DNA of 64,000 bases from Enterovibrio sp045679545 (GCF_045679545.1 NZ_CP166194.1:1674001-1738000), one strand, 5' to 3'. Positions 42,687 to 52,792 are shown, counted from the stretch's first letter. The notes: generated from the sequence alone by a model not told the origin. A program made the numbers and translations.

Positions 42687-43511
42687 ATGTCAACAGCCAA
42701 TTTACTTTCTCATATAGACAAACTCCCAAAGATTCCCAAAGTCGTTCAAGAGCTCATGAATCTCGTGAATAGCGACGGCTCTGACATGAATCAAATTTCC
42801 ACCAAAATTGCACAGGATCAAGTGATAAGCGCCCGTGTTTTGCGATTATCTAATTCGTCACACTTTGGTCGTGGCCGAACCATAGCCTCGGTTGACGATG
42901 CCGTTATTCGGCTTGGACTCGGCCCGATCAGAACACTGGTTACTGCTTCTGCGTTAATGAGCTCATTTCCTAAAATTGAAGGGCTTGACCTCAACGCATT
43001 TTGGGGCACTACCTTTGAAGTGGCGACCTACTGCAAAGTCATCGCGAAGGAATTGAAAGCCGACCAAAATGAAGCTTTCACCGCTGGTATGTTACACAAC
43101 ATTGGTGACTTGTTGATTTACACCGTTTATCCAGATAAAGCTCAGAAAGCAGAGCTTCATATGGAAGCAGGTAAAACCAAGTGTGAAGCGCAGCAAATCG
43201 TGCTCGACACAAATGGCGCAGAGCTAGGCGGTATGCTGGCGAAGAACTGGAAGTTTGCTGACACGCTAGCCAATGCTATCGCTCATCAGTATTCAGCCGT
43301 CCAAGGCGATGAGTTCTCTCAACTTGCCGCCATCATCAACCTGTCACGAAAAATTGATGAAAAATGGGGTGAGCTGTCAGACGATGAAGCGAAACAAACT
43401 TGGCTCAACCATCAACTTGAATACAGTATGCTCGGGTTAAATCATGATTTGATTGAAATCATTGAGATTAACCGAGGCGTGGGTCGAGACTTAGCCAATT
43501 CTCTTGCCTAG
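42687..43511 (+). CDS. HDOD-domain signalling protein
   Basis: This 274-residue protein is made up mainly of an HDOD domain: LPKIPKVVQELMNLV, then SARVLRLSNSSHFGRGRTIASVDDAVIRLG, then AFTAGMLHNIGDLL with the H-N pair where HD proteins have H-D. HDOD proteins act in c-di-GMP and stress signalling and have no known catalysis. I chose the ATG at 42687 behind GGAG. The open frame extends upstream to 42384, through the DUF3581 gene, and that part is not used. Confidence 0.88.
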   Translation: MSTANLLSHIDKLPKIPKVVQELMNLVNSDGSDMNQISTKIAQDQVISARVLRLSNSSHFGRGRTIASVDDAVIRLGLGPIRTLVTASALMSSFPKIEGLDLNAFWGTTFEVATYCKVIAKELKADQNEAFTAGMLHNIGDLLIYTVYPDKAQKAELHMEAGKTKCEAQQIVLDTNGAELGGMLAKNWKFADTLANAIAHQYSAVQGDEFSQLAAIINLSRKIDEKWGELSDDEAKQTWLNHQLEYSMLGLNHDLIEIIEINRGVGRDLANSLA

Positions 43512-43536
43512 ATAATACATTTTCCAGCCCACCCCA

Positions 43537-43563
43537 AAAACCGCCACCTAGGCGGTTTTACTT
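43537..43563. terminator. Terminator between the HDOD gene and the convergent LysR gene
   Basis: AAAACCGCC and GGCGGTTTT form a 9-bp stem with an ACCTA loop, flanked by A and T tracts, so it can act in both directions. Confidence 0.88.
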
Positions 43564-43672
43564 TTTATTTTCTCTCCAATTTTTCGTTCATTTTCAATGC
43601 ATCACCTTGGCTGAACGGCCTACAGCCAACAAATTTTCGCTTAAAAGCACATTGATATTTCTTGGGCATAAA

Positions 43673-44581
43673 CTAGAAATAATGTGCCATGGCCAGATAA
43701 CGTGTGCGAATGTGCTCAATTAGCAAACGTAGTTTCTTGGGAGGATGCCGCGTGTAAGGGTAGATTGCATAGATGCCAAGCTTCTTTGCGACTTGTCGTG
43801 GCAGTAAATCTATCAATGTGCCCGCTTGCAGATCGTGATACACCAAGCATTTAGGTACATACACGACACCATGACCGGCCAGCGCAGCCTTTCTTAATGC
43901 TCCGGCGTTGTTTGTGGAGAAGTTGCCGCTGACTTTGACTATGCGCTTGTCTTCGGTATTGGGTGCAAAAAATTCCCAATCCCCTTCCCCAGTGGTCTGA
44001 TAGGTGTAGTGCAAACAATTGTGGTGTATCAGCGCATCCGGAGAAGCGGGTTTACCGTGTTGAGCCACATACTTGGGTGCGGCACACACCAGCCATTGTG
44101 AATCAATAATATGGCGCGCAATCAAGCTAGAATCTTCGAGGTACCCCGTACGAATCGCCAAATCGAACCCTTCATCAATCAGATCGACAAATCGGTTGCT
44201 CAGTTTGACGTCAATTCTTAAGCCTTGGTGCTGGCTAGCAAATTCAGCAATCGCCTCCGCCAAAAGCAAGTCACCGGATATAGTAGGAACAGAAACGCGC
44301 AAATGCCCTTTGATGTCGGAGGAGAGTTGAGTCACAGATTCAGCAACATCTTGATTCAGCTGCGCCATCTGTTTTGCTGTCGGCAACAAGGCTATTCCCG
44401 CTTCAGTCAGAGATAGCTTTCGGGTCGTTCGATGCAGCAATTGCACATTCAGATCGTGTTCAAGCCTCTGAATACGCTTGCTAACAACAGAATAAGCAAG
44501 ACCAAGCCTGTCGGCGGCGAGTTTAAATGAACCCAGATCCGCTACCTGAGAAAACAATATCACATCGTCTGAACGCATCAA
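43673..44581 (-). CDS. LysR-family regulator divergent from the lactate genes
   Basis: This 302-residue LysR-type regulator has an N-terminal helix-turn-helix (LGSFKLAADRLGLAYSVVSKRIQRLE) and a C-terminal effector-binding domain. It is divergent from lldE with 147 bases between the starts, so it is the likely regulator of the lactate locus. It is not of the usual LldR (GntR) type. The inducer is not known. Confidence 0.88.
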   Translation of the reverse strand: MMRSDDVILFSQVADLGSFKLAADRLGLAYSVVSKRIQRLEHDLNVQLLHRTTRKLSLTEAGIALLPTAKQMAQLNQDVAESVTQLSSDIKGHLRVSVPTISGDLLLAEAIAEFASQHQGLRIDVKLSNRFVDLIDEGFDLAIRTGYLEDSSLIARHIIDSQWLVCAAPKYVAQHGKPASPDALIHHNCLHYTYQTTGEGDWEFFAPNTEDKRIVKVSGNFSTNNAGALRKAALAGHGVVYVPKCLVYHDLQAGTLIDLLPRQVAKKLGIYAIYPYTRHPPKKLRLLIEHIRTRYLAMAHYF

Positions 44582-44615
44582 TTATCCCTAAAATGGAAAC
44601 AATCAATTTATTTAA

Positions 44616-44637
44616 TGCCATTTATTCATATATGGCA
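44616..44637. promoter_or_regulatory. Inverted repeat in the LysR-lldE spacer
   Basis: TGCCAT (44616-44621) and ATGGCA (44632-44637) are exact inverted repeats with a 10-base spacer, followed at once by a further ATGGCAT. The location between divergent genes makes it a candidate operator for the LysR regulator. Confidence 0.5.
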
Positions 44638-44728
44638 ATGGCATATTCTCAATGTCTAATAAATAGACGCACCATTTTAAGCATACTTAGCTAGCTTTAT
44701 ACATGGACTCTCTCTGTGAGGACGATTT

Positions 44729-45499
44729 ATGCAACATGCTCGGATGTACCCCGCAAAGCCCGCCAAGGTCTATCTTTATGCAACCTGCCTGGTCGATATG
44801 TTTGACCCAGATACAGGCCTTGATGCCATTTCAGTTCTTGAGCAGCAGGGCATTGACGTCATCTTTGTAGAAAAGCAAACCTGCTGTGGGCAACCCGCAT
44901 ATAGCTCGGGGTATACAGAAGAATCGCGTGATGTTGCCAAACACCAAATGTCCTTATTCCCCGATTCCATTCCCGTGGTCATTCTTTCTGGTTCGTGCGG
45001 TGGAATGATGGTGCATCACTACCCCAAACTTTTTGCTAAACACCCTTTCGAGCAACAAGCCACGGCATTTTCCGAGCGTGTTTTTGAATTCACCGAATTT
45101 CTCACTAATGTGTGCCGCGTTAAACTCGAAGATAAAGGTGACCCCACCGCCGTGGTTGTCCATACATCCTGCGCTGCAAGGCGAGAAATGAACGTCCACA
45201 ATTACTCTGCCCACCTGTTAGGCCAGTTGAAAAACGTCGACATTAAAAAAGCAGCCTATGAAGAAGAGTGTTGTGGGTTTGGCGGAACTTTCTCTGTGCG
45301 CCATCCCAATATCAGCGAAGCCATGGTCACGGATAAAACCCATAACCTGCTTAACAGCGGCGCAATTGAACTTGTGAGTGCAGATTGGGGGTGCATGTTA
45401 AACATCAACGGTGCATTGGAATACCAAGGTAAAACGATAAAAGGACAACATATCGCACGCTTTTTGGCAAAACGCACGCATGCGAATGGAGGTGAATAA
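44729..45499 (+). CDS. lldE: Lactate utilisation Fe-S oxidoreductase LldE (LutA)
   Basis: This 256-residue protein has two cysteine-rich CCG domains, CCGQPAYSSGY (about residue 50) and CCGFGGTFSVRHP (about 180). This is the standard two-domain layout of LutA/LldE. Together with LldF and LldG it oxidises L-lactate. The start follows GAGGA. It overlaps lldF by one base. Confidence 0.94.
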   Translation: MQHARMYPAKPAKVYLYATCLVDMFDPDTGLDAISVLEQQGIDVIFVEKQTCCGQPAYSSGYTEESRDVAKHQMSLFPDSIPVVILSGSCGGMMVHHYPKLFAKHPFEQQATAFSERVFEFTEFLTNVCRVKLEDKGDPTAVVVHTSCAARREMNVHNYSAHLLGQLKNVDIKKAAYEEECCGFGGTFSVRHPNISEAMVTDKTHNLLNSGAIELVSADWGCMLNINGALEYQGKTIKGQHIARFLAKRTHANGGE

Positions 45500-46929
45500 T
45501 GAGTCACAACACTCCCGAGCAATTTCACCAGCAAGCCAAAGAAGCCCTTGCCGACAAAGAGCTAAGACAAAACTTCCGTGGCGCGATGGACTATCTTCGC
45601 GGTAAACGACGCGATGCCTTTCCCGATGCCGCCGAAGAAAAAGCGGTGCGCGATCGTGCTGAGGCAATACGTCAGCGCTGTTTAAGCAAATTACCTGAAC
45701 TGCTCGAAAAGCTCGAATCGCAGTGCCAACGAAATGGCATTCAAGTTCATTGGGCGCAAAACGCCGATGAAGCCAACGCGCTGTTTAGTTCGCTGGCGGC
45801 AAAGCACCACGCCAAACTGATGGTAAAAGGCAAATCCATGGTAAGTGAGGAAATCGGCCTCAATCATCACATGGAAAACCAAGGCGTCCGTTGCCTTGAA
45901 AGCGACATGGGTGAATACATCGTCCAGCTCGATGGTGATACGCCTTCACACATCATCATGCCGGCTATACACAAAAATAAGCAGCAAGTTTCGGATACCT
46001 TTGAGCACAACATCCGTAATTTCATACCCACCACGGATGTCGACACCTTGATCCAAACCGGCCGCAACATGCTCCGCCAAGCCTATCAAGATGCTGAAAT
46101 AGGCATTTCAGGGGTCAATTTCCCTGTGGCGGAAACCGGCACGCTGTGTTTGGTAGAAAACGAAGGCAATGGCCGCATGTGTACTACGATTCCCGATGTA
46201 CACATTGCGGTCACGGGCATTGAAAAAGTGGTGGAGTTTTTATCCGACATTCCTCCCCTTTATAGCGCCTTGACCCGCTCTGCGACCGGGCAAAATATCA
46301 CAACCTATTTCAATATGATCAGCGGGCCTCGCAAAGACGGTGAATTGGATGGGCCAAAAGAAGTGCATCTTATTCTTTTGGATAACGGTCGCACTCAGGC
46401 CTATCAAGATGAAGAGCTTCGTAAAACCCTGCAATGTATTCGTTGCGGCGCTTGCATGAACCATTGCCCTGTTTACACCCGCATTGGGGGTCATGCCTAT
46501 GGCACTGTTTATCCCGGCCCAATCGGGAAAATCATTTCTCCACACATGATGGGTTTGGAAAGCACAAAGTCTATCGTCACCGCGTCGAGCTTGTGTGGAG
46601 CCTGCGAGGAAGTGTGTCCAGTCCGAATCCCTATTCCTTCCTTGCTGCAACGGCTACGTCAAGAAGAGAAGCACAAAGCCAGTGAAGGACGAGAGCCGCT
46701 CAAAGGGCAAGGTGCTGACAACAGCCATATCGAAAAGATGGCAATAAAGGGATTTGCGTTTGCCGCCAGTCACCCGTCGCTTTATCACAACGCGCTCAAC
46801 ATCGCGCGCAAGATGAATGGTGTCATACCAGAACATTTGGGCAACTGGACGCAGTGTCGCGTGAAACCCAAATTGGCGACCACATCGCTAAAAGCACGTA
46901 TTGCCCAGCGCAAAGGGAGTAAATCATGA
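45499..46929 (+). CDS. lldF: Lactate utilisation Fe-S protein LldF (LutB)
   Basis: This 476-residue protein has an N-terminal LUD domain (KGKSMVSEEIGLNHH near residue 115) and two C-terminal 4Fe-4S motifs, CIRCGACMNHCP (about 313) and CGACEEVCPVRIPI (about 365). It forms the lactate-oxidising complex with LldE and LldG. It overlaps lldG by four bases. Confidence 0.94.
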   Translation: MSHNTPEQFHQQAKEALADKELRQNFRGAMDYLRGKRRDAFPDAAEEKAVRDRAEAIRQRCLSKLPELLEKLESQCQRNGIQVHWAQNADEANALFSSLAAKHHAKLMVKGKSMVSEEIGLNHHMENQGVRCLESDMGEYIVQLDGDTPSHIIMPAIHKNKQQVSDTFEHNIRNFIPTTDVDTLIQTGRNMLRQAYQDAEIGISGVNFPVAETGTLCLVENEGNGRMCTTIPDVHIAVTGIEKVVEFLSDIPPLYSALTRSATGQNITTYFNMISGPRKDGELDGPKEVHLILLDNGRTQAYQDEELRKTLQCIRCGACMNHCPVYTRIGGHAYGTVYPGPIGKIISPHMMGLESTKSIVTASSLCGACEEVCPVRIPIPSLLQRLRQEEKHKASEGREPLKGQGADNSHIEKMAIKGFAFAASHPSLYHNALNIARKMNGVIPEHLGNWTQCRVKPKLATTSLKARIAQRKGSKS

Positions 46930-47600
46930 CAAATCAAAGCCAACAAGCCCGCGCTGCTATTTTTGCTAAATTGAAAGCCGCGCCAAGACAAACCGTGTCT
47001 GTCCCCCTTCCAGAGTGGCAGGCATGGCAAGATGGTGATGTAAACGTGCGAGCCGATCGCCTAGCCGCTTGCATGACCACCGCGCATACTGAAATCGTAC
47101 GCGCTACATCTGACAATTTGCTCGAACAACTCGTGGCCTGCTTGCGAGAGAACGGCTTTAAAAATCTGTTACTGGGGAAAGATAACCCCTTTACTACCGA
47201 TCTCAGCCACGCCGATCTGGAGTGTGAAATACGCACCTATGATCAGCCTATTGATGGCATCAAAGGGGATTTGTTCAATCACACGGATGCGAGCCTCTCC
47301 GTGATCCCTGCCGCGATTGCCGATACAGGCACGCTGGCATTGGTCACAGGCGAAAAAGAACCGAGAGCTTTGTCACTCGTTCCTCCAACACATATTGCCA
47401 TACTGCGAGAATGTGACATTGTTTCTAACTTCAGTGACTTGATGACAAGCGCCTTGTGGCAACAAGCCGGATGGGATACCCGCCCGCCAACCAATTTGTT
47501 GCTCATTTCGGGGCCATCAAAAACTGCCGACATTCAACAAACGCTCGCTTACGGCGCACACGGGCCGAAACGATTGATTGTATTTATGGTTAAGGAGTAA
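46926..47600 (+). CDS. lldG: Lactate utilisation protein LldG (LutC)
   Basis: This 224-residue LUD-domain protein is the third partner of the LldEFG lactate oxidase. The ADTGTLALVTGEKEPRALSLVPPTHIA region (about residues 137-163) is typical. It lies between lldF and the dehydrogenase gene, and its stop precedes the next start by two bases. Confidence 0.92.
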   Translation: MTNQSQQARAAIFAKLKAAPRQTVSVPLPEWQAWQDGDVNVRADRLAACMTTAHTEIVRATSDNLLEQLVACLRENGFKNLLLGKDNPFTTDLSHADLECEIRTYDQPIDGIKGDLFNHTDASLSVIPAAIADTGTLALVTGEKEPRALSLVPPTHIAILRECDIVSNFSDLMTSALWQQAGWDTRPPTNLLLISGPSKTADIQQTLAYGAHGPKRLIVFMVKE

Positions 47601-47602
47601 CC

Positions 47603-50500
47603 ATGAGCCAACCGCTGGCAAACGACACTAAGGGTATGTTGCTGGAGCAACTTGGCCAACGCATCCCAATGGCACGCCTTATTACGGATAATACGCGCAC
47701 CCTCGCCTATGGAACGGATGCCAGCTTCTATCGTTTAATTCCAGAGATCGTGGTGCAAGCCGACGATCTGGACGACATCATCTTCATCATCAAAAGCTGT
47801 GGCAAGATGAAAGTACCTTTCACCTTTCGCGCCGCGGGAACCAGCCTTTCAGGACAAGCAGTATCAGATTCGGTACTGATCACCTTGACGGACAATTGGC
47901 GCAGCCACGAAATTTTGAACGATGGCGAGAAAATACGCCTTCAACCCGGCGTGATCGGTGCAGATGCCAATCAATACCTCGCTCCGTTCAAACGAAAAAT
48001 AGGGCCAGATCCGGCGTCAATAAACAGTTGTAAAATCGGTGGCATTGCGGCTAATAACGCCAGTGGCATGTGTTGTGGTACTGCGCAAAATACCTACAAA
48101 ACCGTCGATTCAATGAAAATCGTTTTCCATGACGGTACCATACTGGATACCTCAAGCGCAGAATCTATCACGGCGTTTCGCGAAAGCCATGTTGAATTGG
48201 TCAACGGTATTCAATCCCTGTGTGACGACGTGGCGCAGAATCAGGCCTTAACTGCACGTATCGCCCATAAGTATCGACTCAAAAACACCACGGGTTATGC
48301 GCTCAATGCATTGATTGACTACACCGATCCTATCGACGTGTTAACACATTTGATGGTGGGCTCAGAAGGTACACTCGGGTTTATCGCCGAAATCACTTAC
48401 AACACAGTGATTGAACATCCATATAAATCATCAGCGTTATTGGTGTTTGATGACATTGAAACCGCCTCTAACGCTGTGACTGCTCTGTCGAAAACCCCCG
48501 TCTCCGCGGTTGAAATGATGGATGGCAGAGCACTGCGCTCTGTTGCCGACAAACGTGGTATGCCGGACTTTATGCCAACCCTGACACTGGAACATTGTGC
48601 GCTGTTGGTGGAATCGCGTGCCAGCGATGAAGACACGCTCTATACCCAATGTAAAAGCATCATGGCTACCCTCGCCGCTTATGATATTCGTCATCAAGTT
48701 GCGTTTACGTCTAAGCCAAAAACCGTCAACACACTGTGGGGGATTCGAAAAGGCATGTTCCCTGCGGTTGGTGCAGTGAGGCAACCAGGAACCACGGTGA
48801 TCATTGAAGATGTCGCTTTCCCTGTTGAAAAACTCGCGGCAGGCGTACGAGAACTCCAAACGCTATTCCACGAATATCACTACCACGAAGCCATCATTTT
48901 TGGCCACGCGCTTGAAGGGAACTTGCACTTCGTGTTCACCCAAGGCTTTGACAGTGAAGAAGAGGTTGAGCGCTATGGACACTTCATGGACGCAGTGACC
49001 CAGCTTGTTGCCGTCAAGTATCAAGGATCTCTCAAAGCTGAACATGGAACTGGACGCAATATGGCGCCGTATGTGGAGCTTGAATGGGGAGCAGATGCGT
49101 ATCAAATCATGAAGCGGATCAAGGCGCTGTTTGACCCTGAAGGCCTGCTTAACCCTGGTGTGATTATCAATGACAACCCCAAAGCGCACATCACCCACCT
49201 GAAGCCAATGCCAAAGGCTGATGATTTGGTGGACAGATGCATTGAGTGTGGGTTTTGTGAAGCCGTCTGCCCGTCCAGAACCCTGTCTCTCTCTCCACGC
49301 CAGCGCATCGTTATCTATCGTGAGTTGCGCCGATTAGATGACGCCAACGAACCAAAAAGAAAAGCCGAATTGCAAAAGGCATTTAATTACCTCGGTATTG
49401 ATACCTGCGCTGCAACCGGTTTGTGTGCCGATCGCTGCCCAGTGGGCATTAACACCGGCGACTTGATCAAGAAATTGCGTACAGAGAAGTACGAGCGTTT
49501 TACGCCCATTGCTCGCTGGACAGCTAACCACTTCACCACGGTGACGGCACTAACGCGTGTGGGGTTGTCAGCAAACGAATGGTTGCAAAAGACCATCGGA
49601 GAAAAAGCGCTGGGCTCAACGATAAATGGCTTACGTAGCCTGACCAACGGAATGACACCTGAATGGCAAAATCGCTTTCCTACCGCGAATCGCCACAAGC
49701 TCAAAACAAGCGCTGAACGTAGCCTAAAGAGAGTCGTATACTTCCCTTCTTGTGCCAGCCGAAACATGGGGAGTGAAATCGGCAGTGACGAGCAACGCTC
49801 TCTCACCGAGGTGACAATGTCACTTTTAGAGCGTGCAGGTTATCAAGTTATCATTCCCAAAAACCTGAGCAACCAATGCTGTGGCATGCCCTATGACAGC
49901 AAAGGCATGAACGCGATTAGCAAAGACAAAAGCTATCGCCTAGAAGCCACACTATGGCAATCCAGTGAGATGGGTAAACTTCCTATTTTAATGGACACCA
50001 GTCCCTGCGTAAAACTGAGCAAAGAACTGTTCTCTTTCCCTCTGAATGTGTTTGAGCCGTCCAGTTTCGTGCTCAAACACTTGGTGGATGAGCTGGATAT
50101 CACGCCAGTTGATGAAACCATCATGCTCCACATTACCTGCAGCACGAGAAAGATGGGTCTAGCAGATTCATTGCTGAAAGTAGCAAAAGCCTGCGCGAAA
50201 GAAGTCATTGTGCCTGAGCAAATCGAATGCTGTGGGTTCGCAGGGGATAAGGGATTTTTCACACCAGAATTGAATGCAGCGGCCGTTGCACCCCTCAAAA
50301 TGCAAATTCCAGAAGGTTGTTCAAGAGGATTCAGTAACAGTCGGACATGTGAAATTGGGCTCACCTATCACAGCGGTATTTCCTATCGTTCCATTTTGTA
50401 CTTACTGAATGAAGTGTCGACTAAGCGCCAAGAAACAGCCACTGAACAAAAGTCTAATGCTACATCTAGGCCTAAACGAGCGAAGAAAAGCGAGGCTTGA
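47603..50500 (+). CDS. dld: FAD- and Fe-S-binding D-lactate-type dehydrogenase
   Basis: This 965-residue oxidoreductase has an FAD-binding-4 domain (GTSLSGQAVSD near residue 75, then SCKIGGIAANNASGM), an FAD-oxidase C domain (to about 535) and two 4Fe-4S motifs (CIECGFCEAVCP about 543, CAATGLCADRCPVGI about 598). A CCG domain (CCGMPYDSKG and CCGFAGDKG) follows. It resembles the D-lactate dehydrogenase Dld-II encoded with lldEFG in Shewanella, and also YdiJ (D-2-hydroxyglutarate dehydrogenase). Position after lldG makes D-lactate the likeliest substrate. It ends in a basic, poorly conserved tail. Confidence 0.87.
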   Translation: MSQPLANDTKGMLLEQLGQRIPMARLITDNTRTLAYGTDASFYRLIPEIVVQADDLDDIIFIIKSCGKMKVPFTFRAAGTSLSGQAVSDSVLITLTDNWRSHEILNDGEKIRLQPGVIGADANQYLAPFKRKIGPDPASINSCKIGGIAANNASGMCCGTAQNTYKTVDSMKIVFHDGTILDTSSAESITAFRESHVELVNGIQSLCDDVAQNQALTARIAHKYRLKNTTGYALNALIDYTDPIDVLTHLMVGSEGTLGFIAEITYNTVIEHPYKSSALLVFDDIETASNAVTALSKTPVSAVEMMDGRALRSVADKRGMPDFMPTLTLEHCALLVESRASDEDTLYTQCKSIMATLAAYDIRHQVAFTSKPKTVNTLWGIRKGMFPAVGAVRQPGTTVIIEDVAFPVEKLAAGVRELQTLFHEYHYHEAIIFGHALEGNLHFVFTQGFDSEEEVERYGHFMDAVTQLVAVKYQGSLKAEHGTGRNMAPYVELEWGADAYQIMKRIKALFDPEGLLNPGVIINDNPKAHITHLKPMPKADDLVDRCIECGFCEAVCPSRTLSLSPRQRIVIYRELRRLDDANEPKRKAELQKAFNYLGIDTCAATGLCADRCPVGINTGDLIKKLRTEKYERFTPIARWTANHFTTVTALTRVGLSANEWLQKTIGEKALGSTINGLRSLTNGMTPEWQNRFPTANRHKLKTSAERSLKRVVYFPSCASRNMGSEIGSDEQRSLTEVTMSLLERAGYQVIIPKNLSNQCCGMPYDSKGMNAISKDKSYRLEATLWQSSEMGKLPILMDTSPCVKLSKELFSFPLNVFEPSSFVLKHLVDELDITPVDETIMLHITCSTRKMGLADSLLKVAKACAKEVIVPEQIECCGFAGDKGFFTPELNAAAVAPLKMQIPEGCSRGFSNSRTCEIGLTYHSGISYRSILYLLNEVSTKRQETATEQKSNATSRPKRAKKSEA

Positions 50501-50611
50501 TCCCACGTCACCAGACGATGATGAATTTAGCCGAACCCTAGTTGAATAAGTAGCTGAATAAGCAGTTGAATAGATAAACCGTATAACAAGGTCTTCCGAC
50601 TAGATTGGCAA

Positions 50612-51634
50612 TCAAATTGGCGAGAGCAAGCTCTCGCCTTCGTCTAACTCAAACGTTAACGGCTCCGTAAACAAACTGCGCCCTTCTATCGTCGCTAGCA
50701 GTGACAAGGCCGCCTGCTCGCCGGTTTCGACATCCGGCGTCACAATGCTGGCCAGTCTTGGCATCATGGATTGGCCAATATCCAACGCATGAATACCCGC
50801 AATACCGACATCTTCTGGCACTCGTAAATCAAGCTGTTGGCATTCGAGCAACACGCCTGCCGCCAATTCATCATCGGTACAAAAAAATGCGTCAGTGTCC
50901 GAGTAGCGCTCCATCACTTTTCGCGCCATTTTCCTTGCGAGGGAAACTGAGGACTCGGATTTCGCGGTTAGGCTTCTCGCCTTAAAACCAGCTTGTTCCA
51001 TGGCATTCACATAACCCTGCAGCTTACTCTGAGTTCGAATCCCCTTTTTGGCACTCAAACACACAATGTTCTGGTAGCCCCGCTCAATCATCAGCGACAC
51101 CATCGACATTGCAGCAAGCTCATTATCGATACCCACAGACATTGTGTTGGCGCCGTCTTCCGTGCTCATCGTTTTGGCCGCCGCAAGCACTTCAATAAAT
51201 GGAATACCCGCCGTGTCTATCATCTTCAATGTGCGGTCCGAGTGTTCATTGTCCGCCAGGATCAAACCATCCACGTTAAACGAAAGCAGCGATTGAATCC
51301 GCTGCTCTTCAATCTCAGCGGCGTAACCACCGTGCGCCACCATCACTTGATAGTTAGCCGCTTCCGTGACCTTTTCGATCCCCTTGATAACTTGCTGAAA
51401 AACTGGATGGCTGAGCGAAGGGAGAACCACACCAATCGTTCGACTGCTGCGATTAGAAAGAATGTCTGGCACACGGTTAGGAATATAACCCAAATGATCC
51501 AAAGCGCTTTGAATGCTCTCGCCTGTCGATTTCGCCACTTTGTCGGGGTACTTCAAGTAGCGACTCACTGTCATTTTGGTGACACCAACTATCTCGGCGA
51601 CATCTTGCATCGTTGGCCGACGTTTTTTCTGCAT
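50612..51634 (-). CDS. LacI-family regulator resembling GntR (gluconate)
   Basis: This 340-residue LacI-type regulator has an N-terminal helix-turn-helix (MQDVAEIVGVTKMTVSRYL) and a sugar-binding-like effector domain. The segments YIPNRVPDILSNRSSRTIGV and IAGIHALDIGQSMMPRLAS closely match E. coli GntR as I remember it, so gluconate is the likely effector. No gluconate genes lie nearby, so its targets are elsewhere. ATG at 51634 is preferred over the TTG at 51643. Confidence 0.85.
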   Translation of the reverse strand: MQKKRRPTMQDVAEIVGVTKMTVSRYLKYPDKVAKSTGESIQSALDHLGYIPNRVPDILSNRSSRTIGVVLPSLSHPVFQQVIKGIEKVTEAANYQVMVAHGGYAAEIEEQRIQSLLSFNVDGLILADNEHSDRTLKMIDTAGIPFIEVLAAAKTMSTEDGANTMSVGIDNELAAMSMVSLMIERGYQNIVCLSAKKGIRTQSKLQGYVNAMEQAGFKARSLTAKSESSVSLARKMARKVMERYSDTDAFFCTDDELAAGVLLECQQLDLRVPEDVGIAGIHALDIGQSMMPRLASIVTPDVETGEQAALSLLATIEGRSLFTEPLTFELDEGESLLSPI

Positions 51635-51815
51635 AACCCACAATCCCTAACCGAACGACGAAATCAGTCGCTTTGTTAAATTTTTGAACAATTTCAGAAA
51701 TTTGCCAGCGCACATATGCAAAGTGTGACTAAAGGTTTCCTTTTATCACCGACCACCCTCATTAGGCATGATTCAAAGCCTTACAGTACGCAGAACGTGT
51801 TGTTTGCGTCTTCCG

Positions 51816-52670
51816 CTATTGTTTTGAGCTATCAATACGCATATAGCGAGCAAATTTAGGGATGCCGTTTTTTGTAAAACCATTGTGACGGTAGGTAATC
51901 TTGGCGCCAATCTCAGGCGGATTTTCTCGTTGATTGTCTGAAAACCCTGTACCGATTTTGAACTCTTTTCCATCCGGCATTTTAACAAGCAACGCGCCAA
52001 GGCGGCCTTGGTGTTTTCCTTTTCCAGCGAGATGCCCAATCACTTGCGCTTCAGCATCATCCGCTACTTTCATTTTGATCACGTTGCCAGAACGTCCTGC
52101 TTCATAGGTGCCAGTGCGCTTTCGCAACATCAATCCCTCACCACCCGCACTGTTGACCTCGTTTAATACGCTCAACAATGCTGACTCACTTTCTACGGGA
52201 TAATGCTCAACGTAACCAAGATGTGGAATCTTAAGCTCAAGCGCCATGTTTTTAAATTGTGTGTAACGTTCGTCAAAGTCATCAAGGCTAGCTGGCATAT
52301 CAAACACCATAAAACGAATGTTTTTCCATTCCTCGTCATCAGGCTTGCTGTCCATTACTGCTGCCATGGTTGCTTCAAACTGATTGCGGCCAATCCAAAA
52401 CTCTCCCTCTAACGGGATGTCAGGTAAATTTGCGATAAACCAATCAGGGGCATAAATCTGCTTTCCTTGGCGAGTAAAGAAAGCGTGACCGCTCCAATAG
52501 GCGCGAATGCCATCCAGTTTTTCGCTATATAAATATTGCTGCCATTCACCGATGGCTTTACGTTCATAGCTGACCGCCAATTGAGGCTTGTAAGGCAAGG
52601 AGTTCGTCGCGTGTGCTTGCGGAAGGGTTAATCCTAATGTGATGGCAAGCAGGAGTGGTGTGGGCTTCAT
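51816..52670 (-). CDS. Periplasmic ATP-dependent DNA ligase (Lig E type)
   Basis: This 284-residue minimal ligase has a signal peptide of about 21 residues ending AHA. The nucleotidyl-transfer lysine is Lys51 in SEKLDGIRAYW. The EGEFWIG, GEGLMLRK and VIKMKV motifs and a short OB domain follow. Lig E enzymes are exported and are linked to biofilm or DNA uptake in Gram-negatives. The ATG at 52670 follows an AAGGA site. The open frame to 52760 would destroy the signal peptide. Confidence 0.9.
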   Translation of the reverse strand: MKPTPLLLAITLGLTLPQAHATNSLPYKPQLAVSYERKAIGEWQQYLYSEKLDGIRAYWSGHAFFTRQGKQIYAPDWFIANLPDIPLEGEFWIGRNQFEATMAAVMDSKPDDEEWKNIRFMVFDMPASLDDFDERYTQFKNMALELKIPHLGYVEHYPVESESALLSVLNEVNSAGGEGLMLRKRTGTYEAGRSGNVIKMKVADDAEAQVIGHLAGKGKHQGRLGALLVKMPDGKEFKIGTGFSDNQRENPPEIGAKITYRHNGFTKNGIPKFARYMRIDSSKQ

Positions 52671-52792
52671 GCATTCGTCCTTTTCAATAAGTGAGCGCCG
52701 CCAATATTGCGCGACGCATTCACTGATTCCAGTTGCGATGCATTTTCTTGGACGCCCCAAAAATTCGGGGCATCAACGTTGCACTGATAAGC

